A stretch of DNA of 64,000 nucleotides. It comes from an uncultured Methanobrevibacter sp. (lineage in GTDB: Archaea > Methanobacteriota > Methanobacteria > Methanobacteriales > Methanobacteriaceae). The stretch's first letter is position 1, and every line of letters starts with the position of its first letter. The translations under genes and the position numbers were made by a program. Of this stretch, positions 1 to 9,763 are shown in pieces. The notes under the pieces are model-generated. The model searched no databases. It was not told where the DNA came from and saw only the letters and a program-made list of their open reading frames with translations. Location of the stretch: NCBI RefSeq assembly GCF_900314615.1, contig NZ_OMWA01000023.1:1-64000 (forward strand), read 5' to 3'.

Positions 1-1
1 T

Positions 2-172
2 TTAAAAAGAACTGGTATGACTGGTGAGGTAATGCAAATTAAATGCAGAATCCTCGATGGTAGAGATAAAGGAAGAATTTTAACAAGAAACATTATGGGA
101 CCTGTAAGAGAAGGCGACATCTTAATGTTACTTGATACAATTAGAGAAGCTAAGGAAATTAAGACTCCATAA
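2..172 (+). CDS. rps28e: 30S ribosomal protein S28e (5' end outside window)
   Basis: The frame is open from the window edge and encodes the C-terminal 56 residues of S28e, a small OB-fold protein of the archaeal/eukaryotic 30S subunit. The family-typical stretches [20 protein letters not shown] and [18 protein letters not shown] are visible, and the protein ends in KEIKTP. The next gene, L24e, begins 14 bases downstream, and the order S28e-L24e-Ndk-aIF5B is the standard euryarchaeal arrangement (established knowledge); L7Ae would be expected just upstream, outside the window. Confidence 0.95.
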   Translation, partial: LKRTGMTGEVMQIKCRILDGRDKGRILTRNIMGPVREGDILMLLDTIREAKEIKTP

Positions 173-186
173 GAAGGTGTAAATAC

Positions 187-348
187 ATGAGAACTTGTTC
201 ATTCTGTAATAAAGAAATTGAAGAAGGTACAGGAAAAATGTACGTCAAAAAAGATGGATCAATATATTTCTTTTGCAGCAGTAAATGTGAAAAAAATATG
301 ATTAAACTCGGAAGAGTTCCAAGAAAAGTTAAATGGGTTAAAGAATGA
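187..348 (+). CDS. rpl24e: 50S ribosomal protein L24e
   Basis: A 53-residue protein of the 50S subunit. It has the L24e zinc ribbon: CSFCNKEI near the N-terminus and CSSKCEKNM about 25 residues later, giving four Cys ligands, with the conserved [20 protein letters not shown] pattern between them. The ATG follows AAGAAGGTG by a short spacer. The stop codon overlaps the ndk start in an ATGA arrangement, so the two genes are very likely translationally coupled. Confidence 0.96.
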   Translation: MRTCSFCNKEIEEGTGKMYVKKDGSIYFFCSSKCEKNMIKLGRVPRKVKWVKE

Positions 349-797
349 TTCAAAAAAGTTTTGTAATGATGAAACCAGACGCTGTTCAAAGACGTCTTAT
401 GGGTAAAATATTATCTCGTTTTGAAGAAAAAGGTCTTCAAATCGTTGCTTGTAAATTAATTCAAATTGATGAAGATTTAGCAAAAACTCATTATGGAGAA
501 CATGCTGAAAAACCATTTTTCCCAAGTTTAGTAGAATATATCACTTCATCCCCATCATTAGCTATGGTAATTGAAGGTGAAGAAGCTATTACTACTATTA
601 GGAAATTAGTTGGTGCAACTAATCCTTTAGAAGCAGATCTTGGAACTATCAGAGGAGACTTTGGTATGGATACCGGTAGAAACATTATTCATGCTTCAGA
701 TGCTCCTGAATCTGCAGAAAGAGAAATTGCTCTTTTCTTTAATGAAGATGAAATTTGCGATTACAAAATCGTTGACAATGATTTAATTTACGAATAA
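345..797 (+). CDS. ndk: nucleoside diphosphate kinase
   Basis: A 150-residue enzyme of usual family length that transfers the gamma-phosphate of NTPs to NDPs through a phosphohistidine. The N-terminal [18 protein letters not shown] carries the substrate-binding Lys. The active-site region [20 protein letters not shown] contains the catalytic His (NIIHASD). The start overlaps the L24e stop. It is a cytosolic nucleotide-pool enzyme embedded in the translation operon, as in other Methanobacteriales. Confidence 0.97.
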   Translation: MIQKSFVMMKPDAVQRRLMGKILSRFEEKGLQIVACKLIQIDEDLAKTHYGEHAEKPFFPSLVEYITSSPSLAMVIEGEEAITTIRKLVGATNPLEADLGTIRGDFGMDTGRNIIHASDAPESAEREIALFFNEDEICDYKIVDNDLIYE

Positions 798-835
798 ATT
801 TAAATTATAAACATTTATTATACTGAAAAGATACT

Positions 836-2626
836 ATGAAAATCAGATCCCCAATTGTATCCGTTTTAGGTCATGTAGACCATGGTAAGACTACCTTATT
901 AGATTATATCAGAGGAAGTACAATCGCTGATAGAGAGGCTGGCGGTATTACTCAACATATTGGTGCTACAGAAATCCCAAACGATACTATTGAAGAAATC
1001 TGTGGAGATTTTATCTCAAGATTAACTATCAAGGATTTAATTCCCGGATTATTCTTTATCGATACTCCTGGTCACGCAGCATTCACAAGTTTAAGAAAAC
1101 GTGGTGGTGCTTTAGCTGATTTGGCAGTATTGATTCTTGATATTAATGACGGATTTAAACCGCAAACCTTTGAAGCATTAAATATTCTTAAGATGTATAA
1201 AACTCCGTTCATTGTTGTTGCAAACAAAATCGATATGATTTTTGGTTGGGAATCACATGAAGGCGCTTCCTTTAGAGAATCTTTCTCAAAACAGGCTCAG
1301 AGTGTTCAAACAGAACTGGATACTAAAGTCTATGAGATTGTAGGTACCCTCCACAAGGAAGGCTTCCAGTCTGAAAGATTTGACAGGGTAAGCAATTTTG
1401 CTTCACAAATCACAATTATTCCGGTCAGTGCAAGAACAGGAGAAGGAATTATAGAAGTTTTAGCAATGCTTTTAGGTCTTGCTCAGGAATATTTAACAGA
1501 ACAGCTTGAAATCAATGAAGATGCACCTGCAAAAGGTACAGTTCTCGAAATCAAGGAAGAAGTTGGTTTAGGTCTCACTATTGATAGTATCATTTATGAT
1601 GGTGTTTTGCGAACTAATGATGAAATAGCTTTAATGACTTCTTCAAATGAAGTTTTAACAACTAAAATCAGATCTATTTTAAGGCCTCTTCCTTTAGAAG
1701 AGATGAGGGATTCCAAAAAGAAATTCCAGAAATTTGATGAAGTGGTTGCAGCTGCAGGTATTAAGATAGCAGCTCCTAATCTAGATAATGTTGTTTCAGG
1801 TTCTCCTCTTAGAGTATTAAGCGATGAGGAAAACGTTGAAGAAGAAATCTTAAAAGAGATTGAAGATATTACCATCAGTACAGAGGATGAAGGTATTTTA
1901 GTTAAAGCAGATACATTAGGTTCTCTTGAAGCTATTGTTAAACTGTTAAGGGAATTGAAAATACCTATTCGTGAAGCAAACATAGGTGATGTTAATCGCA
2001 GAGATATAATTAATTCATCAATTGCTTTAAATGAAGATGATGCACACGGTGCAATCATTGCGTTTAATGTAGATGTTCATCCTAACTCTTTAGAAGATCT
2101 TAATAATTCTGATGTTAAACTTTTCAAAGGTGATGTAATCTATCAGATTATTGAAGAATATGAAGCTTGGATTGATGAAATAGAACAAGCTAAGAAGAAG
2201 GCATTTTACGATGCAATCGTTAAGCCTGCTAAATTCATGGCTTTACCAAAACTTGTTTTCCGTCAAAGTAAACCTGCTATTGTAGGTATCGAATCATTAA
2301 GTGGTACAATTAAGCAAGGTCAAACTTTAATCAATAAAAACGGTGAATATGTTGGTGTAATAGCAAGTATGGAAGATAAAGGTGAAACATTGCCTGATAT
2401 TCCAAGAGGCCAAAGGGTGGCTATGGCTATTAAAGATGCCGTTGTTGGAAAACATTTCGATGAAGGGGATGAATTATATATTGATGTTCCTGAAAAACAT
2501 TATAAATTCATTGAAAGGGAATTTAAAGATAAATTAACTGAAGATGAATTTGAAACTTTATATGAATTTGTTGAAATTAAACGTAAACAAGATCCAGATT
2601 GGGGTAAATTTGGTCTTTTTGAATAA
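836..2626 (+). CDS. infB: translation initiation factor aIF5B (IF-2)
   Basis: A 596-residue GTPase that promotes subunit joining and initiator-tRNA placement. The G domain is N-terminal: G1 [14 protein letters not shown]3 DTPGHAAF and G4 NKID (VVANKIDM). Domains II to IV follow, including the [20 protein letters not shown] beta-barrel near residues 475-495 and the C-terminal alpha/beta cap. The length matches archaeal aIF5B; the long N-terminal extension of eukaryotic eIF5B is absent. The gene starts 38 bases after ndk and lies in the same operon. Confidence 0.97.
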   Translation: MKIRSPIVSVLGHVDHGKTTLLDYIRGSTIADREAGGITQHIGATEIPNDTIEEICGDFISRLTIKDLIPGLFFIDTPGHAAFTSLRKRGGALADLAVLILDINDGFKPQTFEALNILKMYKTPFIVVANKIDMIFGWESHEGASFRESFSKQAQSVQTELDTKVYEIVGTLHKEGFQSERFDRVSNFASQITIIPVSARTGEGIIEVLAMLLGLAQEYLTEQLEINEDAPAKGTVLEIKEEVGLGLTIDSIIYDGVLRTNDEIALMTSSNEVLTTKIRSILRPLPLEEMRDSKKKFQKFDEVVAAAGIKIAAPNLDNVVSGSPLRVLSDEENVEEEILKEIEDITISTEDEGILVKADTLGSLEAIVKLLRELKIPIREANIGDVNRRDIINSSIALNEDDAHGAIIAFNVDVHPNSLEDLNNSDVKLFKGDVIYQIIEEYEAWIDEIEQAKKKAFYDAIVKPAKFMALPKLVFRQSKPAIVGIESLSGTIKQGQTLINKNGEYVGVIASMEDKGETLPDIPRGQRVAMAIKDAVVGKHFDEGDELYIDVPEKHYKFIEREFKDKLTEDEFETLYEFVEIKRKQDPDWGKFGLFE

Positions 2627-2660
2627 TAAATAAGGGTTAAAAAAATTAAGGAGGAAAACC

Positions 2661-3044
2661 ATGGCATTCAAAGTAGTTGTGTCTGAAAAAGCTGATTCTT
2701 ATCAAGTTGAAATCGATGAAACTAAAGCTTTAAATGGTTTAGTCATCGGAGATGAATTTGATGGTGGAATTGTTGGTTTAGACGGTTACACTTTAAAAAT
2801 TACTGGTGGTAGTGACAAAAACGGTTTTACCATGAAAAAAGATGTTTCTGGTACTAGAAGAATTAAAAGTTTATTAACTGGTGGTATCGGTTATCATCCT
2901 AAAGCAGATGGTGTTAAAAGAAGAAAAACCGTTAGAGGAAACACTATTGCTGAAGATATTGTACAAATCAACACTGTAGTTACTAAAGCTGGAAGCAAAT
3001 CAATAGCTGATATTCTTGGTGCTGGTGAAGAAGAGGAAGAATAG
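2661..3044 (+). CDS. rps6e: 30S ribosomal protein S6e
   Basis: A 127-residue archaeal S6e, lacking the long phosphorylated C-terminal tail of eukaryotic S6. Conserved features include the N-terminal beta-rich region and the GGSDKNGFTMKKDV and KRRKTVRGNTIAEDI stretches. It ends in an acidic GEEEEE tail. A strong AAGGAGG ribosome binding site (2648-2654) lies six bases before the ATG. S6e next to aIF5B and aIF2-gamma is typical of euryarchaea. Confidence 0.97.
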   Translation: MAFKVVVSEKADSYQVEIDETKALNGLVIGDEFDGGIVGLDGYTLKITGGSDKNGFTMKKDVSGTRRIKSLLTGGIGYHPKADGVKRRKTVRGNTIAEDIVQINTVVTKAGSKSIADILGAGEEEEE

Positions 3045-3107
3045 TTTTACTATTTTTCTTATTTTACTTTTAAGTTGAATTAAAAATTAATAAAAAGGTG
3101 GTTATCT

Positions 3108-4322
3108 GTGAATGTTCAGTCAGATGTTAACATAGGTTTGGTTGGTCATGTAGACCATGGTAAGACTACTCTTACTAAAGCATTATCTGGAATTTGGACT
3201 GATACCCACAGTGAAGAAACTAAAAGAGGTATTTCAATTCGTTTAGGTTACGCAGACATTGAATTCAGAAAATGTCCTGAATGCGGAGAACCTGAATGTT
3301 ACACTACTTCTGAAAAATGTGAAATCTGTGGAAGCGAAACCGAATTAATCAGAAAAGTATCTTTTGTTGATGCTCCAGGTCACGAAACTCTTATGGCAAC
3401 TATGTTATCTGGTGCTGCAATTATGGATGGTGCAGTGTTGGTAATTGCTGCAAATGAGTCTTGTCCACAACCACAAACTAAAGAACATCTTATGGCACTT
3501 GATGTAATCGGTGTAAAGGATGTTATTGTAGTTCAAAATAAAATTGATATTGTTTCAAAAGAAAGAGCTATTGAAAGTTATAATGAAATTAAGGAATTTG
3601 TTAAAGGTACTTGTGCTGAAGATGCTTTAATAATACCTGTATCTGCTCAACAAGGTGCAAATGTAGATATTTTAATAGAAGCAATGCTTAAACAAATTCA
3701 ACCTCCAGAAAGAAATGTTGATGATACTGCATTAATGCATGTTGCAAGATCATTTGATATTAACAAACCTGGTTCAGGTGCTGATAAGATTAAAGGAGGA
3801 GTTATTGGAGGAACCTTAGTTCAGGGTAAATTCAAACTTGGAGATACCATTGAAATAAGGCCTGGCCCTACTAACAACGGCGAAAGACTCACTTTAAAAT
3901 CAGAAATTATCGGTCTTGAAGCTAATGGAGAACAAGTTGAAGAAATTGGTCCTGGTGGACTTGTAGGTATTGCAACTAAATTAGATCCGTCTTTAACTAA
4001 ATCAGATTCATTATCTGGAACTGTTGCTGGTGAAGAAGGTACTTTACCTGATGTTTTAGACAGTTTCACTATGGAAGCTAATTTACTTGACCGTGTTGTA
4101 GGTACTAAAGAAGAACGTGATGTTGCTCCGATTAAAATTAAAGAACCTTTAATGATTAACTGCGGTACAACAACTACCATTGGTGTAGTTACTTCAACCA
4201 AGAAAAATGTTGTTGATGTTGCTCTTAAATTGCCGGTTTGTGCAAGCGCCGGTGATAGGGTTGCTTTAAGCCGTAGAGTTGGAGCTCGTTGGAGATTAAT
4301 AGGTTACGGTATTATTAAATAG
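3108..4322 (+). CDS. eif2g: translation initiation factor aIF2 subunit gamma
   Basis: A 404-residue GTPase and the core of the heterotrimeric aIF2 that delivers initiator Met-tRNA. It starts at GTG behind an AAAGGTGG site. G1 is [15 protein letters not shown]; a zinc knuckle follows ([10 protein letters not shown] with CEICG) near residues 57-80. G3 is DAPGHETLM and G4 is NKIDIV. Domains II and III end with [20 protein letters not shown], the classic C-terminus. A PIN-domain gene follows 10 bases later, a conserved archaeal pairing. Confidence 0.97.
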   Translation: MNVQSDVNIGLVGHVDHGKTTLTKALSGIWTDTHSEETKRGISIRLGYADIEFRKCPECGEPECYTTSEKCEICGSETELIRKVSFVDAPGHETLMATMLSGAAIMDGAVLVIAANESCPQPQTKEHLMALDVIGVKDVIVVQNKIDIVSKERAIESYNEIKEFVKGTCAEDALIIPVSAQQGANVDILIEAMLKQIQPPERNVDDTALMHVARSFDINKPGSGADKIKGGVIGGTLVQGKFKLGDTIEIRPGPTNNGERLTLKSEIIGLEANGEQVEEIGPGGLVGIATKLDPSLTKSDSLSGTVAGEEGTLPDVLDSFTMEANLLDRVVGTKEERDVAPIKIKEPLMINCGTTTTIGVVTSTKKNVVDVALKLPVCASAGDRVALSRRVGARWRLIGYGIIK

Positions 4323-4332
4323 AGGGCAAATA

Positions 4333-4725
4333 ATGAACTCTAAAGAAGTTGTAATAGATACCAATTTTTTTATGGTTCCTTTTCAGTTCAATGTGGATAT
4401 TATCACTGAACTTGAAAATTTATTACCTTCTTATAAATTAACTACTCCAAGCTTTGTTATCAATGAATTGAAGGGTTTGAAAAATAACAATAAAGGAAAA
4501 ACAAGGTTAAATGCGAATTTAGCCCTAAAATTAGCTAATTCTTCAAAAGTTGAAATAAAGGATATTTCATTACTGGAAAATGAAACTGTGGATGATGCGT
4601 TACTTAGAGTTTCAGAAGTTTTAGCTACAAATGATATTGAATTAAAAAATCGTGCAAAAGATAAAGGAATAACTGTTGCATATTTAAGGCAAAAAAAATA
4701 TATTGCTGTTGAAGGCAAAATATAA
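4333..4725 (+). CDS. PIN domain ribonuclease-like protein (Fcf1/VapC9 type)
   Basis: A 130-residue single PIN domain. The metal-binding acidic residues expected of PIN nucleases are visible: VIDTNFFM near the N-terminus, FVINELKGL in the middle and ATNDIELKNRAKDKGI near residue 100. Its fixed position after aIF2-gamma and before Rpo7 argues for an rRNA-processing or translation role rather than a VapBC toxin, because no antitoxin gene accompanies it. The function is inferred from family and context. Confidence 0.85.
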   Translation: MNSKEVVIDTNFFMVPFQFNVDIITELENLLPSYKLTTPSFVINELKGLKNNNKGKTRLNANLALKLANSSKVEIKDISLLENETVDDALLRVSEVLATNDIELKNRAKDKGITVAYLRQKKYIAVEGKI

Positions 4726-4760
4726 TATTAATTAACTTATCAATAAAATGAGGGATTATT

Positions 4761-5345
4761 TTGTATTATAAAACAAAAATTGAGGATACTGTAAGAATTC
4801 CACCTTATGAATTCGATAATCCTCTTGAAGAAGTTGCTATCAAGACTTTAAATAAAACCTATGAAGGACGTTTAGATAAAAAACTTGGTTTACTCATCTG
4901 TGTTAATGGTATTGACGACATCAGTGAAGGTAGACTCATTATGGGTGATGGAGCTTCATATCATAATGTTGTTTTTGAGGCTATATTCTTCAAACCGGAA
5001 CAACATGAAATTTTCGATGGTGAAGTAATTGATATTGTCGATTATGGTGCTTTTGTAAGAATCGGACCTATGGACGGTCTTATACATGTTTCTCAAGTAA
5101 CTGATGATTATATTAATTATGATGCTAAAAGAGGCGCATTACTTGCAAAAGAATCTAATAAAACATTAGATGTTGGCGACTTAGTCAGAGCTAGAGCAGT
5201 TAGTGTATCTATTAAAGATGAATCTACTAATAATATTGAAAATAACAGGAATTCCAAAATTCCACTCACTATGAGACAAACCAATTTAGGTAGATTCGAA
5301 TGGATTCAAGAAGCAAAAGAAAAAAGCAGGAGAGCTAAACAATGA
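4761..5345 (+). CDS. rpoE1: DNA-directed RNA polymerase subunit Rpo7 (RpoE')
   Basis: A 194-residue homologue of eukaryotic Rpb7, part of the polymerase stalk with Rpo4. It has an N-terminal tip domain ([13 protein letters not shown]) followed by an S1-like OB fold ([20 protein letters not shown], then DGLIHVSQV). TTG is chosen as start because GAGGGA lies five bases upstream. The C-terminus is basic (EKSRRAKQ). The stop overlaps the start of Spt4, so the two transcription factors are coupled. Confidence 0.96.
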   Translation: MYYKTKIEDTVRIPPYEFDNPLEEVAIKTLNKTYEGRLDKKLGLLICVNGIDDISEGRLIMGDGASYHNVVFEAIFFKPEQHEIFDGEVIDIVDYGAFVRIGPMDGLIHVSQVTDDYINYDAKRGALLAKESNKTLDVGDLVRARAVSVSIKDESTNNIENNRNSKIPLTMRQTNLGRFEWIQEAKEKSRRAKQ

Positions 5346-5518
5346 AAGCATGTACTGTTTGTAAAATGATTACATCAAAAGATCATTGTCCAAGTTGCGG
5401 AAATCCTACTTCTGATAACTGGAGCGGTCTTTTAATTATAACTGACCCTGAAGAATCTGAATTAGCTCGCGAATTAAATATAACTATTCCTGGAGAATAC
5501 TGTTTAAGAGTAAGATAG
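5342..5518 (+). CDS. spt4: transcription elongation factor Spt4 (RpoE'')
   Basis: A 58-residue zinc-ribbon protein that pairs with Spt5/NusG to clamp RNA polymerase and increase processivity. Four Cys ligands are seen in ACTVCKMI and HCPSCGN, followed by the typical [20 protein letters not shown] and a C-terminal PGEYCLRVR. The ATG overlaps the rpoE1 stop, and the gene precedes the dephospho-CoA kinase by 10 bases. Confidence 0.96.
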   Translation: MKACTVCKMITSKDHCPSCGNPTSDNWSGLLIITDPEESELARELNITIPGEYCLRVR

Positions 5519-5528
5519 AGGGTTTTTC

Positions 5529-6038
5529 GTGTTAAGATTAGATGCAGAATTAAATAAAGATATAATAATTGAGCTTAAAAAACCATTAGGTAAATTATAT
5601 CCTGACTTTGAAGATGCTATTGATGAGATTAAATCTTCCGAGTTTTTAATTTCTGTTGGTGATGCAACTTTTGAAAATCTTACAAAAAATGAAATATACC
5701 CGAATATTGGTATAATTGATAATCTTATTCAAAGAAAAAATCATACTCATGAAATTATACGTGCAAATCACATTTTAAAAGCTGACAATCCGGCAGGATA
5801 TATAACTGATGATCTATGGGAAACCATAGGCCAGGCTCTTGAATTATCTGACAATGGCGAATGTTATGTAATTGAAGTAGCGGGGGAAGAAGATCTTGCA
5901 GTTCTTCCTTGCATCATCATGGCAAATCCTGAAACTGTTATCTTGTACGGTCAACCGAATGAAGGATTAGTGCTTTTAAAAGCTGGTGATTTAGTAAATA
6001 AAGCTCAAAAGCTTATTAACGGATTTATTGAAGAATAA
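5529..6038 (+). CDS. GTP-dependent dephospho-CoA kinase (DUF359)
   Basis: A 169-residue DUF359 protein. The family was shown in Thermococcus to catalyse the last step of archaeal CoA synthesis with GTP (established knowledge). Family hallmarks are an N-terminal RL-containing segment, KKPLGKLYP, SVGDATFENL, NPAGYITDDLW, and the late VIEVAGEEDLAVLPCIIMA and YGQPNEGLVLL motifs. It starts at GTG after AGAGGG. The position between Spt4 and S24e is conserved in methanogens. Confidence 0.9.
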   Translation: MLRLDAELNKDIIIELKKPLGKLYPDFEDAIDEIKSSEFLISVGDATFENLTKNEIYPNIGIIDNLIQRKNHTHEIIRANHILKADNPAGYITDDLWETIGQALELSDNGECYVIEVAGEEDLAVLPCIIMANPETVILYGQPNEGLVLLKAGDLVNKAQKLINGFIEE

Positions 6039-6057
6039 ATTGAATAGAGGTTTAATC

Positions 6058-6375
6058 ATGGAAATCGAATTTATTGAAGAAAAAGAAAATAAATTATTTA
6101 ACAGAAAAGAAATTAAATTTTATGTTGATTATGAAGGAGAAGCAACTCCTAAAGCTTTAGATATTAAATCTAAATTAGTTGCTTTATTAAATACTAAAAA
6201 AGAATTACTCGTAGTCGACAACGTACAACCACACTACGGTGAACCTAAAGCATTAGGTTATGCTAAAGTCTATGAAACAGTCGATGATTTAAAATACATC
6301 GAAACTGAACATGTTATAGCTAAAAACGCAGAACCTGAAGAAGAACCTGCTGAAGAAGAAGCAGATGAAGAATAG
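6058..6375 (+). CDS. rps24e: 30S ribosomal protein S24e
   Basis: A 105-residue S24e. Visible family motifs are NKLFNRKEIKFYVDYEGEAT and YGEPKALGYAKVYE, with an acidic EEEPAEEEADEE tail. The ATG at 6058 is preferred over a TTG at 6028: GAGG lies about eight bases before the ATG, and homologues begin MEIE/MKI. The stop is nine bases before S27ae. Confidence 0.96.
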   Translation: MEIEFIEEKENKLFNRKEIKFYVDYEGEATPKALDIKSKLVALLNTKKELLVVDNVQPHYGEPKALGYAKVYETVDDLKYIETEHVIAKNAEPEEEPAEEEADEE

Positions 6376-6384
6376 GTGATTTTA

Positions 6385-6537
6385 ATGGTAAGAAAATCTG
6401 ATTTATATGAAGTAGATGGCGACAAAATTGTTAGAAAAAATCAAATTTGTCCTCGTTGTGGTGAAGGTGTATTCATGGCTGACCATGGTGACAGAGTTGC
6501 TTGTGGTAAATGTGGATACACTGAAATGAAAAAATAA
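6385..6537 (+). CDS. rps27ae: 30S ribosomal protein S27ae
   Basis: A 50-residue zinc-ribbon ribosomal protein without the ubiquitin fusion seen in eukaryotes. The Cys pairs are CPRCGEG and CGKCGY, with [19 protein letters not shown] typical of the family. It is preceded by AGGTGAT and is the last gene of the translation operon. A T-rich stretch (about 6543-6567) after the stop probably terminates transcription. Confidence 0.96.
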   Translation: MVRKSDLYEVDGDKIVRKNQICPRCGEGVFMADHGDRVACGKCGYTEMKK

Positions 6538-6607
6538 GATTGTTTAAATCTTTTTTCTTTTTTTTATTATTTTTAATTTTTAACTGATTTTTTTAGAAGG
6601 GATTTTT

Positions 6608-8029
6608 TTGGATAATATTAGAAATGGTCGTTTTAAAACTGGAATGACTGATGAAGCAGCCGAGTATACTTCATCACTTGAAGCAGACATGCTTCTTTTT
6701 GAAGCTGACATCAAAACTAATTTTGCACATACTTCAATGTTAAAGCATGAAGGAATTATCGATGAAGAAATTGCTGATAATATTTTATGTGCTCTCGATA
6801 ATCTAAAAGAAGAAGGTTATGAAGCTTTAGTATTCGATCCTTCAGTTGAAGATGTGCATATGGCAATAGAAAATTATGTAACTTCTAAAATTGGTCCTCA
6901 GGCCGGTTTTATGCACACTGCCAAATCTAGAAATGATCAGGTTGCATGTGATGTCAGACTGGTTCTTCGTGGAATGATTGAAGAGATGCAGATTGGTATT
7001 CTGGAATTTATTGAAGGCTTAGTTGAAATGGCCGGAGAACATCTGGAAGATATTTTCATTGGTTTTACTCACCTGCAGCATGCTCAGCCAATTACAATTG
7101 CTCATCATTTAATGGCTCATGTTCAGGCACTTAAAAGGGATTATGAACGTTTGGAAGACACTTATAAACGTGTTAACATAAATCCGTTAGGTTCTGCTGC
7201 TATGGCTACCACCAGTTTTCCAATAAACAGACAGTTGACTACTGATTTGCTTGGATTTGATTCATATATGGAAAATTCAATGGATGGGGTCTCTGCACGT
7301 GACTTTATTACAGAAACAGTCTTTGATTTAGTGTCTTTATCATCAACTCTTGCAAAAATATGTGAAGAGCTGGTTTTATGGAGTACTTATGAATTCGGTG
7401 TTATTGATATGGCTGATGAATATTCATCAACTTCTTCTATTATGCCTCAAAAGAAAAATCCTGATGTAGCAGAACTTGCAAGAGGAAAAACAAGCATTGC
7501 TACAGGTGAGCTCATTACTATTTTAACAATACTTAAGGCAATTCCATACACATATAATAGGGATTTGCAGGAAATTACTCCTCATTTATGGAATGCCGTT
7601 AAAGTAACAAGAGAAACTTTATCAATTGTAACTAAAATGCTGCTTTCAGTTGAATTTAAAGTTGACAGATGCGCTGAACTTGCAGGCAAAAACTTTGCAA
7701 CAGCAACTGATCTTGCAGATATCATGGTTCGTGAAAAACAGATTCCATTCAGAACCGCTCATAAAATTGTTGGAAGAATTGTTAATGAAGCTACTTCCAA
7801 TGATATGGCAGAAGAGGATATCACTTCCAAATTCATTGATGATATAGCTGTTGAATTAGGTTTTGATGAATTGAATCTTGCTGATGAACTGATTCAAAAA
7901 GCTTTAAATCCTGCTGAAAATGTAAGAATCAGAGCTGTTCCTGGAGGACCTGCTCCGGAAATGGTTGAAATTGCACGCAGCAAAATTAAAGTATTCTTAA
8001 ATGAAGAATTTGAGAAAAAAGGAATTTAA
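6608..8029 (+). CDS. argH: argininosuccinate lyase
   Basis: A 473-residue enzyme of normal length that splits argininosuccinate into arginine and fumarate, the last step of arginine synthesis. The fumarase/aspartase superfamily signature is GSSxMPQKKNP-like ([20 protein letters not shown]). Other motifs are [16 protein letters not shown] and [14 protein letters not shown], which carries the catalytic His. It starts at TTG behind AGAAGGGA. It has its own promoter region and does not appear to be in an operon with the following secreted protein. Confidence 0.97.
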   Translation: MDNIRNGRFKTGMTDEAAEYTSSLEADMLLFEADIKTNFAHTSMLKHEGIIDEEIADNILCALDNLKEEGYEALVFDPSVEDVHMAIENYVTSKIGPQAGFMHTAKSRNDQVACDVRLVLRGMIEEMQIGILEFIEGLVEMAGEHLEDIFIGFTHLQHAQPITIAHHLMAHVQALKRDYERLEDTYKRVNINPLGSAAMATTSFPINRQLTTDLLGFDSYMENSMDGVSARDFITETVFDLVSLSSTLAKICEELVLWSTYEFGVIDMADEYSSTSSIMPQKKNPDVAELARGKTSIATGELITILTILKAIPYTYNRDLQEITPHLWNAVKVTRETLSIVTKMLLSVEFKVDRCAELAGKNFATATDLADIMVREKQIPFRTAHKIVGRIVNEATSNDMAEEDITSKFIDDIAVELGFDELNLADELIQKALNPAENVRIRAVPGGPAPEMVEIARSKIKVFLNEEFEKKGI

Positions 8030-8060
8030 CTAATTTTCCTTTTTATTTTTTTGTGATTTT

Positions 8061-8516
8061 ATGAATTTAAAAAATATTTTTGTTATTTTAACTATTTTGA
8101 TTTTAATTTTCAGTGCTTCAGCTGTTTTTGCTGAAAGTTTCAGTTTAAAAAACACTACTTTTGAAGTTCCTCAGGGTTATTCCATTAACAAAACTGGCGA
8201 TCTTTCTGTAAGACTTGTTAACAATAATAATACCGAGTCCACTATTTTTGTTAGCGTAACTAACTTCACAGATACCAATGCTTCAATTTCAAGCAGGCAG
8301 GTTTCAGGTTTTAAGTTTTTAGCTGAAGAAAATTTCCTTACAGATAATAATGTCTCTGTAAATCAGCAGAATTACATGAAAAATGAAACTTATTATTCCT
8401 ATTATTCATTTGAGGTAAATGGCACAGGTTATCAGATAGGTTATATTTTCCCTGTTCATGGTGATTCCGTTCAGGGTGATGGAAATCCGGTCATGAAAAT
8501 AATTGAATCAATTTAG
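8061..8516 (+). CDS. small secreted protein, function unknown
   Basis: A 151-residue protein with a clear signal peptide (hydrophobic residues 5-22, AVFAES cleavage region) and a beta-rich remainder of about 125 residues. The pattern FEVPQGYSINKTGDLSVRL resembles the start of the secreted protein at 20030-20605 (ATLTLPNKYALDNKG), so the two probably belong to one Methanobrevibacter family of small extracytoplasmic domains. No catalytic motif is recognised. A metal-box-like palindrome overlaps its stop codon and seems to belong to the next transcript. Confidence 0.7.
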   Translation: MNLKNIFVILTILILIFSASAVFAESFSLKNTTFEVPQGYSINKTGDLSVRLVNNNNTESTIFVSVTNFTDTNASISSRQVSGFKFLAEENFLTDNNVSVNQQNYMKNETYYSYYSFEVNGTGYQIGYIFPVHGDSVQGDGNPVMKIIESI

Positions 8517-8541
8517 TTTAGGTATGCCTAAACTTTATATA
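8515..8541 (+). promoter_or_regulatory. metal-box-like operator abutting a TATA box
   Basis: Two perfect 8-base arms, AGTTTAGG and CCTAAACT, flank the centre TATG (8515-8534). The core TTAGG-CCTAA pattern resembles boxes bound by DtxR/IdeR/MntR-family regulators (established for bacteria and haloarchaea). It runs directly into TTTATATA (8534-8541), so a bound repressor would block TBP. No annotated gene is driven by it except the candidate small RNA that follows. Confidence 0.5.
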
Positions 8542-8563
8542 CTCTAACGAACAAAATATTATT

Positions 8564-8707
8564 GTGGATATGATCTTCGGATTATTGAAGCAAGATTTTA
8601 AAAATAGTGATGTTTTTAGGATACTTGTTAATAGTTCCTCAATGAATTCAATAAGTAAGCTCAGCTCCTATTAATATCACTATTTTAATTTTATCTTCTT
8701 TTTTTAG
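8564..8707 (+). ncRNA. candidate metal-regulated small RNA (or 34-residue ORF)
   Basis: About 25 bases after the TATA box a transcript could start near 8564. Within it, 8599-8611 pairs perfectly with 8676-8688 (13 bp). The stem continues with 8612-8614/8673-8675 (including one G-U) and, after two U-U mismatches, 8617-8621/8666-8670. A T-rich run ends the unit (8689-8705). The region also has an ATG frame of 34 codons (8570-8674, beginning MIFGLLKQDF) with no ribosome binding site. The stem argues for RNA function; a leaderless small protein remains possible. Confidence 0.4.
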
Positions 8708-8740
8708 AGCTAGCTTTATTTAAAAATAAGTTAATAATTT

Positions 8741-9754
8741 CTATTTTGTTTTATAAAAGCTCCAGATTAAATCCAATGCTTCTCCTGGCTCCAGGGCTCC
8801 TGAACGTGTTTCTCTTAAAATTCTTTGTATTGAAAATTTTTTCATATGTGGAAATTTCCTGTGAACTTCATAAAGCAGCGGACAGCCGAATCCTTTGAAT
8901 GTCTTTAAATCATAGTTTTTGATTAAGGATTTTATCTCTTGCTTGCCAACACTTAAACTTGCGGGAAGGTTCAGTCGATATAATGAATCATCCTGAAGAT
9001 TGATGCATTGACTGCCTGTTGCAAGCATATCTCCGAAGATAATTATAGGAATTTCTTTATCTTTCGCATATCTCTTGACCAGTTCACCTGTGTTTTTGGA
9101 ACATCTTCCGCAGGGATGGAGTTTTCCTGTAAAGGATTCCTGGATAACGTCTGAATAGTCGGATGAGATATATTCATGCTCAACATCCAGTGAATCGATT
9201 AATGTTTGAATATTTTTTTTAAACTGGTTGGGCAGTATTATGGTTCCCGGATCAACGGTAACCGCAACAGGATTGAAACCCAGTTTTTTAGCTAAAATAA
9301 GTGAAAAACTGCTGTCAACACCTCCTGAAAGTGCAACAACAGCTTCAGTATCTGGAGATTCATCAAAGATGTTTTCATTAAAGTAATTTTCAAAGTTAAA
9401 ACTGTAGATATTTTCCAGTTTATTGTCTATAACTTTCCTGAGGTTTTCAAGGCCTGTCAAATTCAAATCAAGATTGTCTATTGTCTTTCCGGAGAGTTTA
9501 AGTTTGTAGTTTTTGTTTAAAAAGTCCCCGTAAGATTCGACATGTATACTTTCAAGACCTAACTTTTCTCTGAGTTTGCCAACTACCCAGCCACCTTTAC
9601 CTATAATGGCTGACTTGTCAGGTCTGTCTTCAGTTATAATCCATAATTCATTGTTTTTAAAGTAAATCTCTTCAATGAAAATGTTTACTTTGTCATGACC
9701 GATATCCTCACGGATTCTGTTTACTTCATCTAAAATGAATTCCTTTGTATACAT
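8741..9754 (-). CDS. PP-loop superfamily ATPase with N-terminal KH-like domain (COG1365 type)
   Basis: A 337-residue protein. Residues about 45-80 hold a KH-like RNA-binding segment (SAIIGKGGWVVGKLREKLG). The PP-loop ATP-pyrophosphatase motif VVALSGGVDSSFSLILAKKL follows near residue 140, then a Cys pair (HPCGRCSKN) and GFGCPLLYEVHRKF with a further Cys. Such enzymes activate a substrate by adenylation, often for tRNA thiolation or similar nucleotide modification. The KH-like domain and Cys residues fit an RNA target, but the substrate is unknown. The gene is monocistronic or read through from MarR, 9 bases upstream of its start. Confidence 0.8.
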   Translation of the reverse strand: MYTKEFILDEVNRIREDIGHDKVNIFIEEIYFKNNELWIITEDRPDKSAIIGKGGWVVGKLREKLGLESIHVESYGDFLNKNYKLKLSGKTIDNLDLNLTGLENLRKVIDNKLENIYSFNFENYFNENIFDESPDTEAVVALSGGVDSSFSLILAKKLGFNPVAVTVDPGTIILPNQFKKNIQTLIDSLDVEHEYISSDYSDVIQESFTGKLHPCGRCSKNTGELVKRYAKDKEIPIIIFGDMLATGSQCINLQDDSLYRLNLPASLSVGKQEIKSLIKNYDLKTFKGFGCPLLYEVHRKFPHMKKFSIQRILRETRSGALEPGEALDLIWSFYKTK

Positions 9755-9763
9755 TATAATTAA

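Noticed and set aside
1594..2058. Minus-strand open frame of 154 codons inside infB
   Set aside because: It is the complement shadow of a highly conserved aIF5B frame, Ser/Leu-rich without any motif or ribosome binding site. The same holds for minus frames inside aIF2-gamma, the rubrerythrins and the adhesins.
6028..6057. Upstream TTG start for S24e
   Set aside because: It overlaps the kinase stop, lacks a ribosome binding site, and homologues start at the ATG at 6058.
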